Source: Paralvinella palmiformis (taxonomy: Eukaryota > Annelida > Polychaeta > Terebellida > Alvinellidae). From it: a stretch of 64,000 bases of DNA. Below, in pieces: positions 34,534 to 48,260 of this stretch. The position numbers and the translations under genes were made by a program. Below the pieces are notes generated by a model, which was not told the DNA's origin, made no database searches, and saw only the letters and a program-made list of their open reading frames with translations. The stretch is taken from assembly GCA_025642065.1 (NCBI GenBank), contig JAODUP010000220.1, forward strand, positions 805,001 through 869,000, read 5' to 3'. Each line of letters starts with the position of its first letter. Within the stretch, counting starts at the first letter, position 1.

Positions 34534-34541
34534 ATTTTATA
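34534..34541 (-). promoter_or_regulatory. TATA box of putative RUNX distal promoter
   Basis: TATAAAAT on the minus strand within GGTATAAAATCC. Transcription would be expected near 34510, giving a 5' leader of about 30 nt before the ATG at 34480. The leader contains short GACA repeats. A pyrimidine-rich tract lies upstream at about 34560-34625. Confidence 0.5.
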
Positions 34542-36463
34542 CCAAATCTTGGGGAAGTTTGAGGCGACCGGTTGGGAACGGTCTGGGGGAAGATGATGCG
34601 GAGGAGGAGGAAAAGGAGGAGGAGGCTGTGGGCTTTGCTCCAGCCACTCATTATCATTTTACCACCATTTGTCTCGTCCTTAGGGCGAACGATGTACTGC
34701 CCTCATTGGTTCTCCTAGCGGTTGACGTCGGTTCTGCCCGCCGGACCTCCCCCCTTCGATGGTTGTCACCATGTTTGTGTCTTTGTGGGCCCGGTGGTGG
34801 TGTGTCTGTGTCTCTGCGTTCAGGAAGAGGTCCTGGCTTACCGCTGGCGGTTTTCCTTGCCCATTGGACCGCCGAGGAGATGCGGTGTGGCCGAGGCTCT
34901 CATTTGCATAACGCATTTTGGTTACTATGGCCGCCGTTTCCGGGCTGAGCTGGCCAAGATGAGGTGACCCCGTGGTCTGGTAGGCTGGAGTTAGTGGCTA
35001 CTGACTGTAATGTCTAATGAAATTCACAACAAAAGCTCCTCGTTCTGGTGGGAAAGTCATAATAAGGAACCGGCTTAGGTTTTTTAAATTTTTTTCTGTC
35101 ATCACTTATATATATTTATGTATATGATTTAATTTTTTATTCATTTAAAGATATTTCTAAAATACGTTTTCTGTATTTAGAATGTCATCTGTTTTTGACC
35201 CAAGAAATACTATAAAAGTATGCCGTTTTGGAAATGCTCATTATGCTAACTTTACTATAATTTACAACCATTAATAGCCACTAATTTGTTGTTAACAATT
35301 ATCTCTTCTCTTACACATGAAAGAGAGGGAGAGATTGTGGGGCGCGCGCGTGTGTGTGAAAACGAGATTGTTTTGCCCGTTGACATTTGAGCGGCCGAGT
35401 AAGAAAACAAAACAAACTGAAAAAGGAGACAAGAAGAACTGGATGAATTTTAATGGCCGTGTCTCCATATTGGTGTTGGTAATGATGTTGACAGCGTGTT
35501 GGTGACCTTTGTAGCCGGGTGGCGTCCACGGACGATGGTTAGAAGGCAGCCAGCCTTGAGTAGCGGCGCTATGATACACGATCTGTCAGTACCTCTGACG
35601 TGATGCCAGTCTGTAGGGCAGCCATTGTTATTCTTCATCGTTAGACCAACTTGATGGCGTGCATGGTACGGACTAAGATGACGTGCTCCGTGCTATGGTC
35701 TAACGGGTCAAGGCGTGCCGGACACGGTCAGTGAGGCCTCCCTCTCAGCACTTCGTCATCCGATTCCATGGCCGTGTCACGACTAGCCCGATAACAGGAC
35801 GTCTGGCAGCCCCGGGGTCAGACTAGTCGTCGGCGAACACACGACCCTCAACAATGCCCGAGCAACAAACCATCTGGTTTGGAGTTCGATTGTTTCTTCT
35901 GCGGGAGCCGAATTCGGGGTGAAGGGCTTAGGTCGGGGTTAGGAAGCATCGCTCAGGTTGTCGCTACCGCTGACACACGGGGTGATGGGATGGCCTGGCT
36001 ACCTCGTTCCGGACATGGCACGTCCCGATCCGGAACGCACCACGACCAAACACCAGTTCTGGATGCTGACGAGCATTCTAATTATGCTTGGCCGGGTACA
36101 GGAAGGTATCAAATGATTACTCGCTCAGACGCACCTGTTCCATAAAGAACACGTACTAGCGACAATGGCTCGTCGGTTGCCTATTGTTGCAGCAGTCGGC
36201 CATAACTTTCCGGAAGTGGATCATGACACACTACGTCATCCCCACCAGCTACACAGCCAATAGTCGGTGAAGCGTGAACGAGTGCCCGCGTTACACGGGA
36301 CAATGGATGGGGAACATAAGGAGTTCGTCCGGCCGATGTGATCAGATTGACTTCAAGGCAAAGACGGATCACAGTAAATCAGGTGGCTAAAGACAGAGGG
36401 CCATTGTCTGGTGGGTGATAACCGAGAGATGAGACCGTGTAGGAAGCGGCATTTATGCTGTCC
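34542..36463. other. GC-richer DNA upstream of the distal RUNX promoter
   Basis: Several overlapping frames on both strands (34559-34967, 35292-35638, 35879-36145) show no domain and no clear splice-bounded exon. They are typical of CpG-rich regulatory DNA. The minus-strand frame 34246-34657 extends into this area. Confidence 0.45.

Positions 36464-36550
<87 letters not shown>
36464..36550. repeat. (AC)n microsatellite, about 43 units
   Basis: An uninterrupted AC run, the longest pure dinucleotide of that type in the window. Confidence 0.97.
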
Positions 36551-36552
<2 letters not shown>

Positions 36553-37838
36553 CTCCGTGGAAGCGATGTCGGCAATTCTCTCGGACTATTGACGCCCATG
36601 TTTGGGGGCTAATAGGCTCACCAGAGCGCCCTCTATGTTCCATCAGATCGTTGTCAAGTCGCCGGAGAGAGAAAAAACGACGTGCCATTTTTATAATTAA
36701 TTGCTCTCTGCGTCAACAACTCCCGGATGACGTCGGGCTGGCGGGATCGGCGACCAGCCGCCGACCAGCCCCCGACCACTCGAGTCGTGTTTGTTTTGGT
36801 TCCGGGCACCGACACAGCCGGGCCCCTGAAAAAAAACTCCAGGCCGAGTCAATCCGAGAAGCTCTCTGTCGTTGTTTAACCAGCCATTAAGAAATCAACT
36901 GAACTGTTTGTCCTTCCTTGAGCAATTCCGCTTTCTCTCTCTCTGACTCTCTCTTGTTGTCTCAGTCTGTCTCCCGTTCTTTCTCTACTCACCGTGTCTC
37001 ACATTAACTGTGTGATGATAGTGTTATCCGTTAGGTGGTTGATAGATATAGAGGTCGTCCATCGCTGATTCCTGTCATGCCCCGAGGACGTTTACCCTGA
37101 TCGATGTATCTAGGTTTACCGAGTCTAGTACTGACCTCTCAATATCCCGACCCAGTCGGTATTCTATACCATCTAAACGGTTGTATCTTAATCGGAGGAA
37201 CGACGTCAACACCCCACCCCCCACCACCACCACCACCACCCTACCAAACTCTCATCGGTTACACCAAAAAAAAAACACTAAAACTTCAGAAGATCCCGTC
37301 ACCCCCCCCCCCACACACACACACAAAAGAAAAACATATCCCAACAAGAAAGTACATCGCAAAACAAATAACAACGAACAGGAGGACAATTGTGACCCAG
37401 TCGTCGTACCATCAGTGTTCTCTTCCTGCCGATAATGTTTGTATTGGTGGGAGCAGCCTCGTCCTTATTGGGTTACGATAACGACCTGTTTGGGTCAATT
37501 ACGGGCCGATTTTTGCTCCATTTGCTGAAAACGTGAAGAGCACTCAGACGGACAAACAGATGGGCACTTGAAGTTAGCGGGATAACCCGCGGGGTCGGGA
37601 AATCTCAGTGTAAGGGGATACTGTAGCGTTTACCTGTATATACAAATTCGTACCTTTCTGTATCAGTGTCCTATCTTTATCCGTATTAAAAAGGTGTTTT
37701 GGTGTTTGGTAATCACTTTAAAATACCGATTAAGGTATATAGGTGTTAATCTAAGCAAATCGTTTTTTACAACTTACTCAAAAGGTATATAACCAAAGAT
37801 ATGACCGTATCATAAATTAACTGTCTAAATTGATACAC

Positions 37839-37873
<35 letters not shown>

Positions 37874-40595
37874 GGTGATGAGCTTAATGAAGATCCATAT
37901 ATAGTGTGACCGGTTATCTGATGACTGGCCGTATTTCAGTTGTACCATAAATGTCAGTAGTTTCTGTTATTGTCGGGATATTGATTCTAATGTTTTTATT
38001 TCCGATTTTATGTAATCCAGATATTAGATTTTTTTGTATATAGTGGGTGAAGAATTGTACCGAAATGTACTCCAATTAAGAAGATGAATGTTACAGTTAG
38101 ATTTAGAAAAAAATATTTTTGACTAGTTTAATGCGTTTCCAAGAAATATATGTTAGACTATAATCCGAGATATTTTTTTTAAACCCGTCCCTCTTAAAGG
38201 ATTGTTTCTGTTAGAATCTTTATGATAATGGCAAACGAGTGAAGATAATTATTTGTTTAATTCCTAGTAATTCGGGTCACAGATAATAATTCGATTCCTT
38301 TTGGTTATTTAATAGTATTGGATTGTCAACGAAAATACTTCCGCCGGGTTAGGGAGAGTAAATTTTATCATAAACCCATTAATGAAGGTTGGTAATTGTG
38401 CACAAAGAAATGGACACCTTGCTGAAAAACCGACTTCGGATTTCATGATGTCTACATGATTTGTGAGCTCCACTAAAACGAACGAGACCCGCCAGAAAGT
38501 GTGCCCTTTATTGGTACAGGTATCTCGCCGTCTAATTAGGCTGCAGGTAAACACGGTGGTAAGGTAGTTATCATAAACCTGGGCGCTTCCTCTTTTGCCA
38601 TTATAACCTGTTAGAATGGACCACACAAACCAAGATCAAAGGCGGCAGCTTAATGGAACTAATGCCCTCGTTTCCAGCGATTTTACCTCCGTTTGGCTGG
38701 CGGCCTTTGAAGGCGGTAAAGTTTTCTCATCACCTGCCATCACCAGCATGGCCACATCACGACAGGTTGCTCGGTCGGATGATGATTTTCGTTTTTCACG
38801 AAGAACCTTTCGAGATTACTGTTGTCCCACTGCCCGGGTACGGTCTGGCCGGAGACGGTGTAGGAAAGACAGTGCTATCTGTTTTTATCTGTATGAAACC
38901 ATCTGCGGAGACTCATCAGTCGGGCCGAGTAGGTAGAGCCACCTTGAAAGGACCATCAGGTCGTAGGAGCACCTGCGAATCGGCGTTAATTACAAGCCTG
39001 AGCTGAGCTGAACGATTCTTAAGACGGTGGAAGTCTCTAGTAAATATATGTGAGAGAGAAAGACCACGCACGGCCGCGCGCCCACCGCGGCGACAAAGGA
39101 CATGAAAAGCGAGCGTCTGTGAGTCGCGCCCTGAATTCGGCGCACCGCTTAATGCTGAGCTGCACACTGATAAAAAGACCAGGAGTTGAAGACTTCCCAG
39201 TTCGGTACTGTTTCTGACGGCGAACTCGCTCGTCAATTAACGGATTAAGTTTCTCGGCGAAAGTAGAAGAAAAAAGGTAGAATAAAGCTCCGAGGTTTGG
39301 GAATTGTTGTTTGACAAGTTTTGGGTCTCCCTCGTCTTGTCTGACCACGGCAGTAATTGTTGTTCTATGTCAGCAACCGCAGTCCATCTGATCTTAATTG
39401 TACTATCTTGGTAAAGATGTTGGTTATGGTGTGATGGCTGAACATGCTGAAGAAACCACAGTATAACATACAATAAGACGAATTGCGGTGGATATCTTCC
39501 GAAGGTGTGTGTAAAACGAGACAAGGCGAGCGAGGGAGAGAGAGAGAGAGAGAGAAAGCTCGTATAACATGGGTCGTTTATTCGTAGACTTAAACTAGCA
39601 TACTACAGTTTGTCTATATACAAATCCTCATTGGTCTTTAAGTGGTTATTTAACGTACAATTCAGAAGCATATACTTCCACATAGTCATGATGCCCATCT
39701 GAGCCGTGCAAATTGTGGGTGCGTGTGCGCGCGCACACGCGTGTGTGAAATGTCAATAAGCCAGCAATCTTCGTATTCATTATTCATATTAATGATTAAT
39801 TTCCAGGTGTTTATCAGCACATTTCATCATCGGAAGTGACACGAGTAAAATCAGCGGTGAGATGCTCACCTGAGGAGGTGTGGTTAATATGACAAAGGAC
39901 AACTAATATAAAATAGATTAGCCGTAGATCTATTGTTATAGTGCCAAATCGCAAATGATCATCGGTGGCCAGATAATAAACTGAGCCGTTGGAGCAATTA
40001 GCCGCTTTGTGCTAAAGCTTCTCTTAAATAAATATTATCTCAAGTCTGGCGCCTCCCAAGTTACTAACCAACCTGTCGAATACAAAAACGACAACAAACA
40101 CCTTATTTCTCATCACTGATCACGATCTTTGATGGCTGGCCCATTTAACCAGCTAGACTATCCCGACCGTTTTACCCAGATCCTATCACCTGATGATAGC
40201 AATCCCATTGATAAATTATTAACCGAGATATGTATGTCTACGTTTGGGACACGCGCGCGTGTACGATGGCACGTGAGAGACATATCGTCTGCGTGATGGC
40301 AGACGAAGATTGTTTTTTTCTCTGTTGTTGTTGTTGTTACTACCCCCGGTTGTGTTTCCGGTGTTCACCTCGTCCAATCATTCGAAGGACGACGTGAAAT
40401 TGCTAATTTGTCATGTGGATTTCTCTGAGTGTTACTTTGGGCAGCCGTTGATCGTCAGACTGACCACTGACCTGTCCCGTACTGTGACATCCGTGATGTC
40501 GCTTAATCAACGCGATAAGCCGGTCGTGTTTGGTAAATAATCCATTGTCCATCTGTGCCAAGAAAAGTAGGTTATGTCCTGGGTGTTGGGACTCG
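36551..40595. other. no gene recognised; CpG-richer DNA to about 37.1 and again 38.6-39.4 kb
   Basis: Contains poly-C/CCA tracts at 37200-37325, (TA)n at about 37841-37868 and (GA)n at about 39535-39555. Overlapping frames on both strands at 38616-39348 lack recognisable similarity. Confidence 0.45.
36624..36641 (-). promoter_or_regulatory. second CTCF-like motif, opposite orientation
   Basis: The plus strand reads GAGCGCCCTCTATG, so the minus strand carries CATAGAGGGCGCTC. It shares TAGAGGGCGCT with the site at 16.8 kb and faces it, bracketing the SUPT3H promoter and the putative distal RUNX promoter. Motif match only. Confidence 0.28.
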
Positions 40596-40659
40596 GGGTC
40601 AGTGTGTCTCTCCTCCGGGTGTCGCGACGCCGGGTCAGTGTGTCTCTCCTCCGGGTGTC
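40596..40659. repeat. 36-bp-period tandem duplication
   Basis: GGGTCAGTGTGTCTCTCCTC plus CGGGTGTC occurs twice, starting at 40596 and 40632. Further CAGGGT repeats follow. Confidence 0.85.
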
Positions 40660-43190
40660 AGGGTCAGGGTCAGTTGGATGACAGAGTTGATTGTGTCCTC
40701 GGTCAGCAGCCACTAAGTGACCAGTCGGACGGCGTCCATATGGGATTATCTAGAGGCAGCCCACGTCATTGGCTGACTGGGATGTGGGTGGAGGACCATT
40801 GTACTTAGGACACGGCTATTAGGGGTCCATGGTCAGTGGCTGGCCATTCGGAGGCCCGCCCCGTTGGGATGGCGTGACCGATAAATAAGGACCTTTTGTG
40901 GGCGGGGCGGAGTCCACCGACAATTAGCAACGATAAAGAAGAGACCGTGAGATCGGTAGCCGTAGACGATGGTATAAGGTGGCGGTTAAGTGGCTGGTGT
41001 ACGACTGAGTGTTGGTGGTCAGTCCTAACCGCCCCCCCTCCATCTCTTCGTATTCGACCCATTAGGCTACAGTCAGCCAGTCGTAGAAATCAGATAACCA
41101 ACAAGAAGCCATCGACGTGATTGACAAACAAGATGGGATAACATCGACACGGAGATAATTGTCAGTAAATAGTAGCGCTTCTTATCTGGTTGCGGATGTC
41201 AGCTAGTTGGTCTGTCGATCCCTTTCCTTTGGCAGGTCTGATTGAGAAGGAGGACAGCGTACGAGATCCTGATTGTAGATAATGATTGTAGAAGTGTTAG
41301 CTTCTTCGATGGTCACTAGGATGTCGTTTTTTTAATGGATGACTGCTCCTTGCCTGGCTGCCGCCATTGACATCCTTCCTCATCGAGGAGTGGGTTGCCC
41401 CATGGGAAGGATGTTGGTAGGATAGTGGATGATTTCTCTGTTAGCAAACCCGACAATTAGCGGATGTGGTCGAATTGCTCCCGAGGACGATTGGTTTTCT
41501 ATAATAAATCGATGTCGTGCCGCACAAAGTGATGAGGCATAATCTAAGATTTTTAGCAATGTTTGTTAACTGATCTATCGAACTGACAGCGTTAGCAACA
41601 AATCTAGATCCATATATGCAATGAGCACTCCCGCCGTATTATAATATACCGAACCTCACGCCCATTGTGGACACACGACATAACACACACGGAGTGAGCT
41701 CGGTCGGAGCTATTGGATTGATAAAATAGTTGAAGATGGCTTTGTTTGTTTGCCCAATCACATTTGGCCACTTTCTCAGGGTCTCTTTGTTCTGTTTATA
41801 CTTTAACAAACCTTACGATTAGTCGGCCATTGGCTTGTCAGGTCGCCATGGGAGTAATCGACGCGGACTAGGAAAGAGTGGTACGTCTTGTTGACTGGTA
41901 AGAATGTATGTAGGATGGAACACTCGAAAAATGAAACGTCTAAGGATTTGTGGGCTGCTCAGGGGAGTCGCTGATGATGATCTGGGGATGGTATTTGGGT
42001 CGGTGTTCGGAGAGAGCGGGTCGTAAGTTATGTTTTTATTGGTTTTTTCCACCGGTAGACGGACGACAAGAAGCTGACTTCTGGCACCAGACGAGCTTCG
42101 TTACGATGAACATAGGCCTACCAACAGTGAGGACTGGTTAAGTGGAATGACGCAAAAAACCCATTAAATACTGGAATAGGTCAGCAAAAAATCGGAAACA
42201 TTAGTGGTTCACGAACGCGCTTTTTTCTTCCACGTCCACACATTGATATCGGGTTGTTTGTGTAACACATATATTATTTTTTAAACTAACGAAACCCCAA
42301 ACAGATTGACAGTAACGGATACATTAAAATAAAGTCGCTATTTTGCGGACAGGTGTGTATATCTTGGCTGATAGAATATGTAGTTAGTATGAGAAGAAGT
42401 CAACTCGTAGAACAAACGAAGTTTACTCACACGTGACACATTAGTTAATTTATGACATTGTTGTGATGCGTTGTCCACAGACAGACAGATAGGTATTATC
42501 TGCTGGCTGATTACGCCCAATTATTGGGGTACATTCCGTGATGGTATACACACTTGCATACATCTGCATATTTATACGCACACACACACGTGCACAGTGA
42601 TACAGAAACATATTTTAACCTTATAGCTCTTTCGTAATAAAAAGTTTCACATTACTGACTGGATAGTTCATTTTGGTTGTCAATTTCACTTCATCTATCA
42701 CACGGAGTTAAATAAATTACGAAATATCTCATTGCGCCAACTATTCAAACTAACGACATATTTGGTATATTTCTGTCCCATTTAAAACACGGGTCCTATT
42801 CTGACTCGAGTCCAGAAGCTTAAATAGATTCCCAATAAAATGTTGTGGTGTTGTGGCCGAAAGTCAATTAATATCCGGGATTTACATCGAGTCTACGTAG
42901 AAGTGACGTGTCGAACTCGGTGTCGTAACGAAAATTACGGATCGATCTGCAACGTAATTAACCATAAATTTTTAAGGGTGATGGTTTGTGGGGGGTTTGG
43001 TGGCTGTGGAGTGGGAGAAGTGGTAGATGGATGTGGGTGGGGGTTGGAGGAGGAAGTGGTGTATGGTGAAGGTGAAGATCAACTCGATAACTTCAACATA
43101 TTTCTAATTGACCATCGCTATATCTTAGTTAACTCTATAACTGTTGTGACAATTACACTTTCAGAAGAACTTCTATATATCAAATGATAG

Positions 43191-43227
<37 letters not shown>

Positions 43228-43720
43228 ACTTAAACAGACATTGGAGAATACCGTTCTTTGGTGATAATAGCCAATATTGTCCCACATTTTACCATTTTCC
43301 AGTTTGTCGTAATTGTCGACGCCGTAATATAAAATACGATCTGATAAACGATTCTATCTACTAAGATGTTCTGATTTAAATGTATGTATATTTGTTCTGT
43401 CCTCTCAGATGTTCATTCCTTTAGTTTCTGCTACCTTTCTTTCACTCTGTTCATCTTCATAATTCAGACAGTAAAGATGTCTTCAGAGATCTAAAACACA
43501 TCTTTTAACCTGCTATAATCACAACAATCAGCCATTCCCTAATTCCAATATATGTTACTAACATCTTTACGAATTATTCCCTGTTGAGAATCTAAACTTT
43601 CCCCTCTCTTTAATCTTACCCACTATTATTTGAAAGGACTATCACGGCTAGTATCCAGATATATGTACACCGGTGTTTTCTATCTATGCAGACCCCCCCA
43701 CATACACACACACACACACA

Positions 43721-43751
<31 letters not shown>

Positions 43752-46457
43752 CTCAGCCCACTTAGCAACACGTACATATATAGTAACAACGAAATGATTG
43801 AAATAAAAATGGCCTTTATGGGCCTTTACTGAACTCATAAAAATCTGGAATTATTCCAATAAAATCAGAAACATTTGCAGATCTGTGACAGTATATAGAT
43901 TGTGTTTACTAGCCAGGGTTATGTTATGATTCGATTTCATAGAGGTAAGTGATTGGTGTCAGTTGCGGGTTCAGATATGAAGGTTGAGGGTTGTCTGTTT
44001 GATTATTTCATTTCGTTTTGAGCGTCAATGGTCATAATCACCATAGATCACGGATTCGATTCGGGAAAAAGAGTCGACTTATCCAGGGAAGTAATTTCTG
44101 GCCTCACAACATCGTACGTGGCTGCCATGTCAATTAATATTAAAAATTGGGATGTTAAAGACCCCCTGAAGACATAAATCACCTTGTCAGTGAAACCCCC
44201 CCCTCCCCAGATCGCTGGGAGAGTAAGTCGAAGAGGTTTAGCCAGAAATGAAGGTTTTGGGTGTGCAAAAAAACAACAACAGGGTGTAGGTTTACGAGCA
44301 CAGGCCGTGCATGTTTAAACTGGCAGTGTTTTAAGAAAACTGGCCGTGCAACGGCTGCACGGCTAAGCCTATGATGGTATGTCCCCAACCATATACTATG
44401 AGTATAGTCATTGACGGAGCTATAGGTTAACTCACTCTATCAACTACTCACTCATAACTCGGTGTACTAACTATAGTCAGGACGTCGTACGTTCTTTGTT
44501 TATAATGTGATGTTAATCTGAAGAGAGAAAAATGCCTCCATCTAAACTGACAAATTTGTTTTGTTTTAGGCGAAAAGTTGGCTGTAGTTTGTATGACTAC
44601 TGAATTGTATAGATAATATACAAAGGGATGCCTTACACTAACTGATAATTATTATTATAATTATATTTATATATTTTAATTTAGGGATATTATTAGCCAC
44701 GTTTCCTTATCTGCTAATTTTCCGGACTGTCTCACATCGCCTGAACATTGAGGAGTACAATTGTATCAATGACTCAGTGTTGATACTTTCGATTGTTTTC
44801 ACGTGTATCAAAGAAAACGAAATGATTTATAGCCGTTGATTGTTAATCGTATAACGTCAGGTGAAGTACTTCATAATTATTTCCCTTGTTGTTCAAGCGA
44901 TGACATGCTGTTAATGACCCTTGAACCCCCCCTCCCTCCCCCCCGCCGCCGCCCACGGTCTTCCCAGTTAGCCCTTCCCTGGGAATACAGGATGTAAGAA
45001 AGCGTGTGTAAATGAGCTTAATAACGTGTAAATATTGTCTCAATAATAGGTCATTATTATGTCATAAACATGTCCGTCAAGTGGGATTAGCGTTTATCTA
45101 CAGCTCGATGGTTAGTTAATAGTTTATTAGAGATATGGTGTAAGATCGGTAGATGGCAAAGATCTAATTACCTAGAGACACTTCGCCCTACAACCATCAT
45201 TATCATCATCATCATTATCAACATCATCATCATCCGACTATCTCTGTCAGTCTGCTCTCAGTGAGGTAACCACAATGACAAATGGTGCCGCTGTTGTCGA
45301 GAGCATTTAGCCGTATTATCTGATAACCGGTAATGATGTTAAGGTATGGTGGATGAAGCTTATAGCCTTGTTAGGTCTGTCTTTGTCAGTTTGTCAGACT
45401 TACGGTCACCTCTTGGCTCGGCATCTGATGATGGATAGCTTAGTTGATGGGGAGCGCTCAGTGTATTATTTTAATATAAGTCATTTTAAAAGTCTTGTCT
45501 TTGTGCGTGCGTGCATGTGTGCGTGCGTGCGTGCGTGTACTTTGTAGACGACTGAGAGATGATTGCGAGTGCCTTTTCATGCTGACACATGGAATGTTTC
45601 GTCAGGCATCATTGGAAGAAAATAATTTGTTCGGAATATTTTTTCCGTTACATGGACGATGGAGGAGGGGAGTTAAAGGTACTGGCACTGAAAATAATTT
45701 AAACAAAAAACCAAACCAAGTAAAACAGTATATTTTCAGGTACAGAATGACATTTTGTATTATGACAAACGTGCGTGTGTGCGTGCATGTGTGTTATATG
45801 TGTTCTGGAAAGATTTATGCTTGATTGCGTGCATGAGCACTTTCTAAGCCCGTACATTTACTACAGTACTCTGTACATGTGCTCTGTATTTCCGTGTCAT
45901 TCAGCAAAATTAGCTTCCATGCAAATGTTGATTGACAGCGAGAAGACGAAGCTCGGATAACACCCCATGCTGCCAAACACATCTAATCTCCCGCCGTCTG
46001 AATTCTAAGTAAAAAAGAAGAGGATAAAAACTGCTCACAGCAACCGATTCTCGGCCTTTTTTAAATTCATTATTCAGCACGGCCCCTTCTGTCAATTTAA
46101 TGGCGCTTTCATTCCATCCGGGAACTCAGCACCGTGTCAAAGGCTCGTCAGCCGTCGAAGTGAAAAGGCGATGTAAATGGCTGGGAGCCGCGCTGGCATT
46201 ATTCAGCGGGCAGCAAATGAGTGTTTAAGAAGTTTTAATAAGTTGTTTGGACCGGGCCACCCATCTACTGCTCGCTTTCTCACTGTCACTGCTTGTTGAT
46301 GTGCTAGCGAGTGTACTTAACAGTGAAACGAGTTACCAGCCCACGAAACTGGAGGCGGTAGGTTTTAGGTCTGGGTTTGGCATTCTGTACCATGACCAAC
46401 CGGCTGTCCTCGTGAAGAACAGATTGTCTTATTAATACTTGGCAAAGTAGTTTAGTT
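40660..46457. other. no gene recognised
   Basis: CpG-rich until about 42.1 kb, then AT-rich. Contains (TA)n at 43194-43222, (CA)n at about 43704-43751, and a SINE-like fragment near 44040-44165 (CGGATTCGATTCGGG followed by GGATGTTAAAGACCCC). At 46247-46435 a frame MDRATHLLLAFSLSLLVDVL could be read as a signal peptide but has no supporting context. Confidence 0.45.
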
Positions 46458-46552
46458 CACACACACACACACACACACACACACAACACACACACACACA
46501 CACACACACACAAGAGAGAGAGAGAGAGAGTGTGTGTGTGTGTGTGTGTGTG
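46458..46552. repeat. (CA)n(GA)n(TG)n compound microsatellite
   Basis: Three adjacent dinucleotide runs. The CA and TG parts are complementary and could form a hairpin. Confidence 0.95.
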
Positions 46553-46690
46553 AACAAAGAGTGCTGATAGATTGACAGATGGGTTGGTGGTTTTGGGGTT
46601 GGTGTCGCTGCCGTTGGCTAGCCGATTGGGCATGCCACACACTATCCGGAATAATTGTGGCATGCCATCCCAAGTGCCACTGGCATATAG

Positions 46691-46780
46691 CCACACCGTT
46701 GTGTCGTGGGTACCACGCGACCACACCATTATGTTGCAAGTACCACACGACAACACCATTGTGGCACGGGTGCCACACGC
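46691..46780. repeat. 30-bp imperfect tandem repeat, three units
   Basis: Units start CCACACCGTTGTG, CCACACCATTATG and CAACACCATTGTG and end with GGTACCACGCGA-like sequence. ACCACAC, a RUNX-type core, occurs at two positions. The overlapping minus-strand frame shows a 10-residue repeat (HNGVV-WY) produced by the DNA period. Confidence 0.85.
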
Positions 46781-48256
46781 CATTGAAAAACCTACCAAAC
46801 TGTGCCTCTTTCCCACAATGATGAGAGTTTTGTATATAACCGATTTCATATCTTCCATTATAAAACGTACCTGGTACACAAGCTACTAGAAGTTAAACCA
46901 TAACTATATATTGTTTGTTGTTGGTTTTGAATTACGCCTTCTCGCTCTATGGCCCTCTCTCTCTGTCTCTCTCACGCACGCGCGCATATGTGTACGCGCG
47001 CACACTAGTCTTTTCAAAGTAATGGTTCTATTTATATTATTGCATTTTGGAGCAAACACATTTTTATGTATTTAAAGATGTATATAATTTAGTGACAATA
47101 AAATACAAAATTTACAATTAAGACCGGTAGATGAAATAAAATTGCAATGTGTTTAATAGAATTTACTGGATATGAAGTGTCACATGAAACTTGTTATTCG
47201 TTTTGAATCTAATTGTAGAAGTTTGGGAAGTGGACGCGACATACGTGATGAAAAAAAAAACATGAGAGGATTATTTGTGGCTAACCATAAATTACTTGAC
47301 GTTTTCCACTTTTCCATGTATTTCACCCATTCCTCATAAAATGCCAGTGTTATACTGTGGACTAGAATTAAATTACATTTCGGCTCACCGTTAAACTCCA
47401 AGCCTCTGTTTGTATCTTGTCCACGTGACAAAGAAGACTTACTGACATTTTGACAAAACTGTTTGTGTATGTTTGAAAGTTTCTGGTCGTGTTCACAAAA
47501 GAGGAAAAAATCCACAAAGCATCCATATGTATGTGTGTGATATAATCGAATCTTTCCTTAATGTGGATGTCCCCCCCCCCCCATTCAGAACACTGGTTTG
47601 ACCCTCTAAATGAGATGTACATAATGTTTAGCTAGCAAATTGATTGTGTTCTCTGATGGAATTGTATTGTTCTGGGACAAAGTGTTTTCTGAGAAAATGG
47701 CAGGAAGTGGATCTATATAGTATGCAAGGAAATTCACCGGCTGCCATCCATATTTGAAGCTTGATTAAAAATTTCTCCACTGAATTAGAAACAATTTCCT
47801 GTCGGTGCTAAAATGTCCAGATACAGTGTTACGGTGACTGATTGTGATTTGAGAGAATTCACATTGAAATCCAAACTTAGCTTTGTTCAATTAGCGTATA
47901 ACACCGGCTCTAGACTGCAGATATAAGCTCTGTACAATGCTCTTTATTTATAGCAATAATTCCACATACAGTGTGACTCAAAATGTGTTAACCTTGTCAA
48001 TCTAAAGTTTAACATATTTGACACAATGTTTTTCCAGTGTCCTGTAATCACCTAGGATTATATTTCTCATTAATTAGTAATGGGTTAGTGTTTGAATTTT
48101 TATTTTGTTATACATCAGTCTATTTATTTCGTTGATTTTTATCATGTATATTGTTATTAGCAAATATTTATTATAGATTCATCTGTTTCGATGACTAACT
48201 GATCTATTTACAGATCTGCCAAATGTGATAAAACGTTGCTAAAGCATCAGTGTTGT
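46781..48256. other. no gene recognised
   Basis: AT-rich intron DNA. Overlapping minus-strand frames at 47180-47622 (KRITSFM end) are not recognised and span a poly-C run. Confidence 0.5.
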
Positions 48257-48260
48257 CCCT

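Noticed and set aside
36411..36890. 159-codon plus-strand frame
   Set aside because: Held open by the (AC)n microsatellite (HT repeats); the flanks have no similarity.
46247..46435. Frame starting MDRATHLLLAFSLSLLVDVL, resembling a signal peptide
   Set aside because: Hydrophobic start alone; no mature domain, no promoter or splice support.
46457..46879. 140-codon minus-strand frame with cysteine/valine runs
   Set aside because: Product of the CA/GA/TG microsatellite and the 30-bp tandem repeat.
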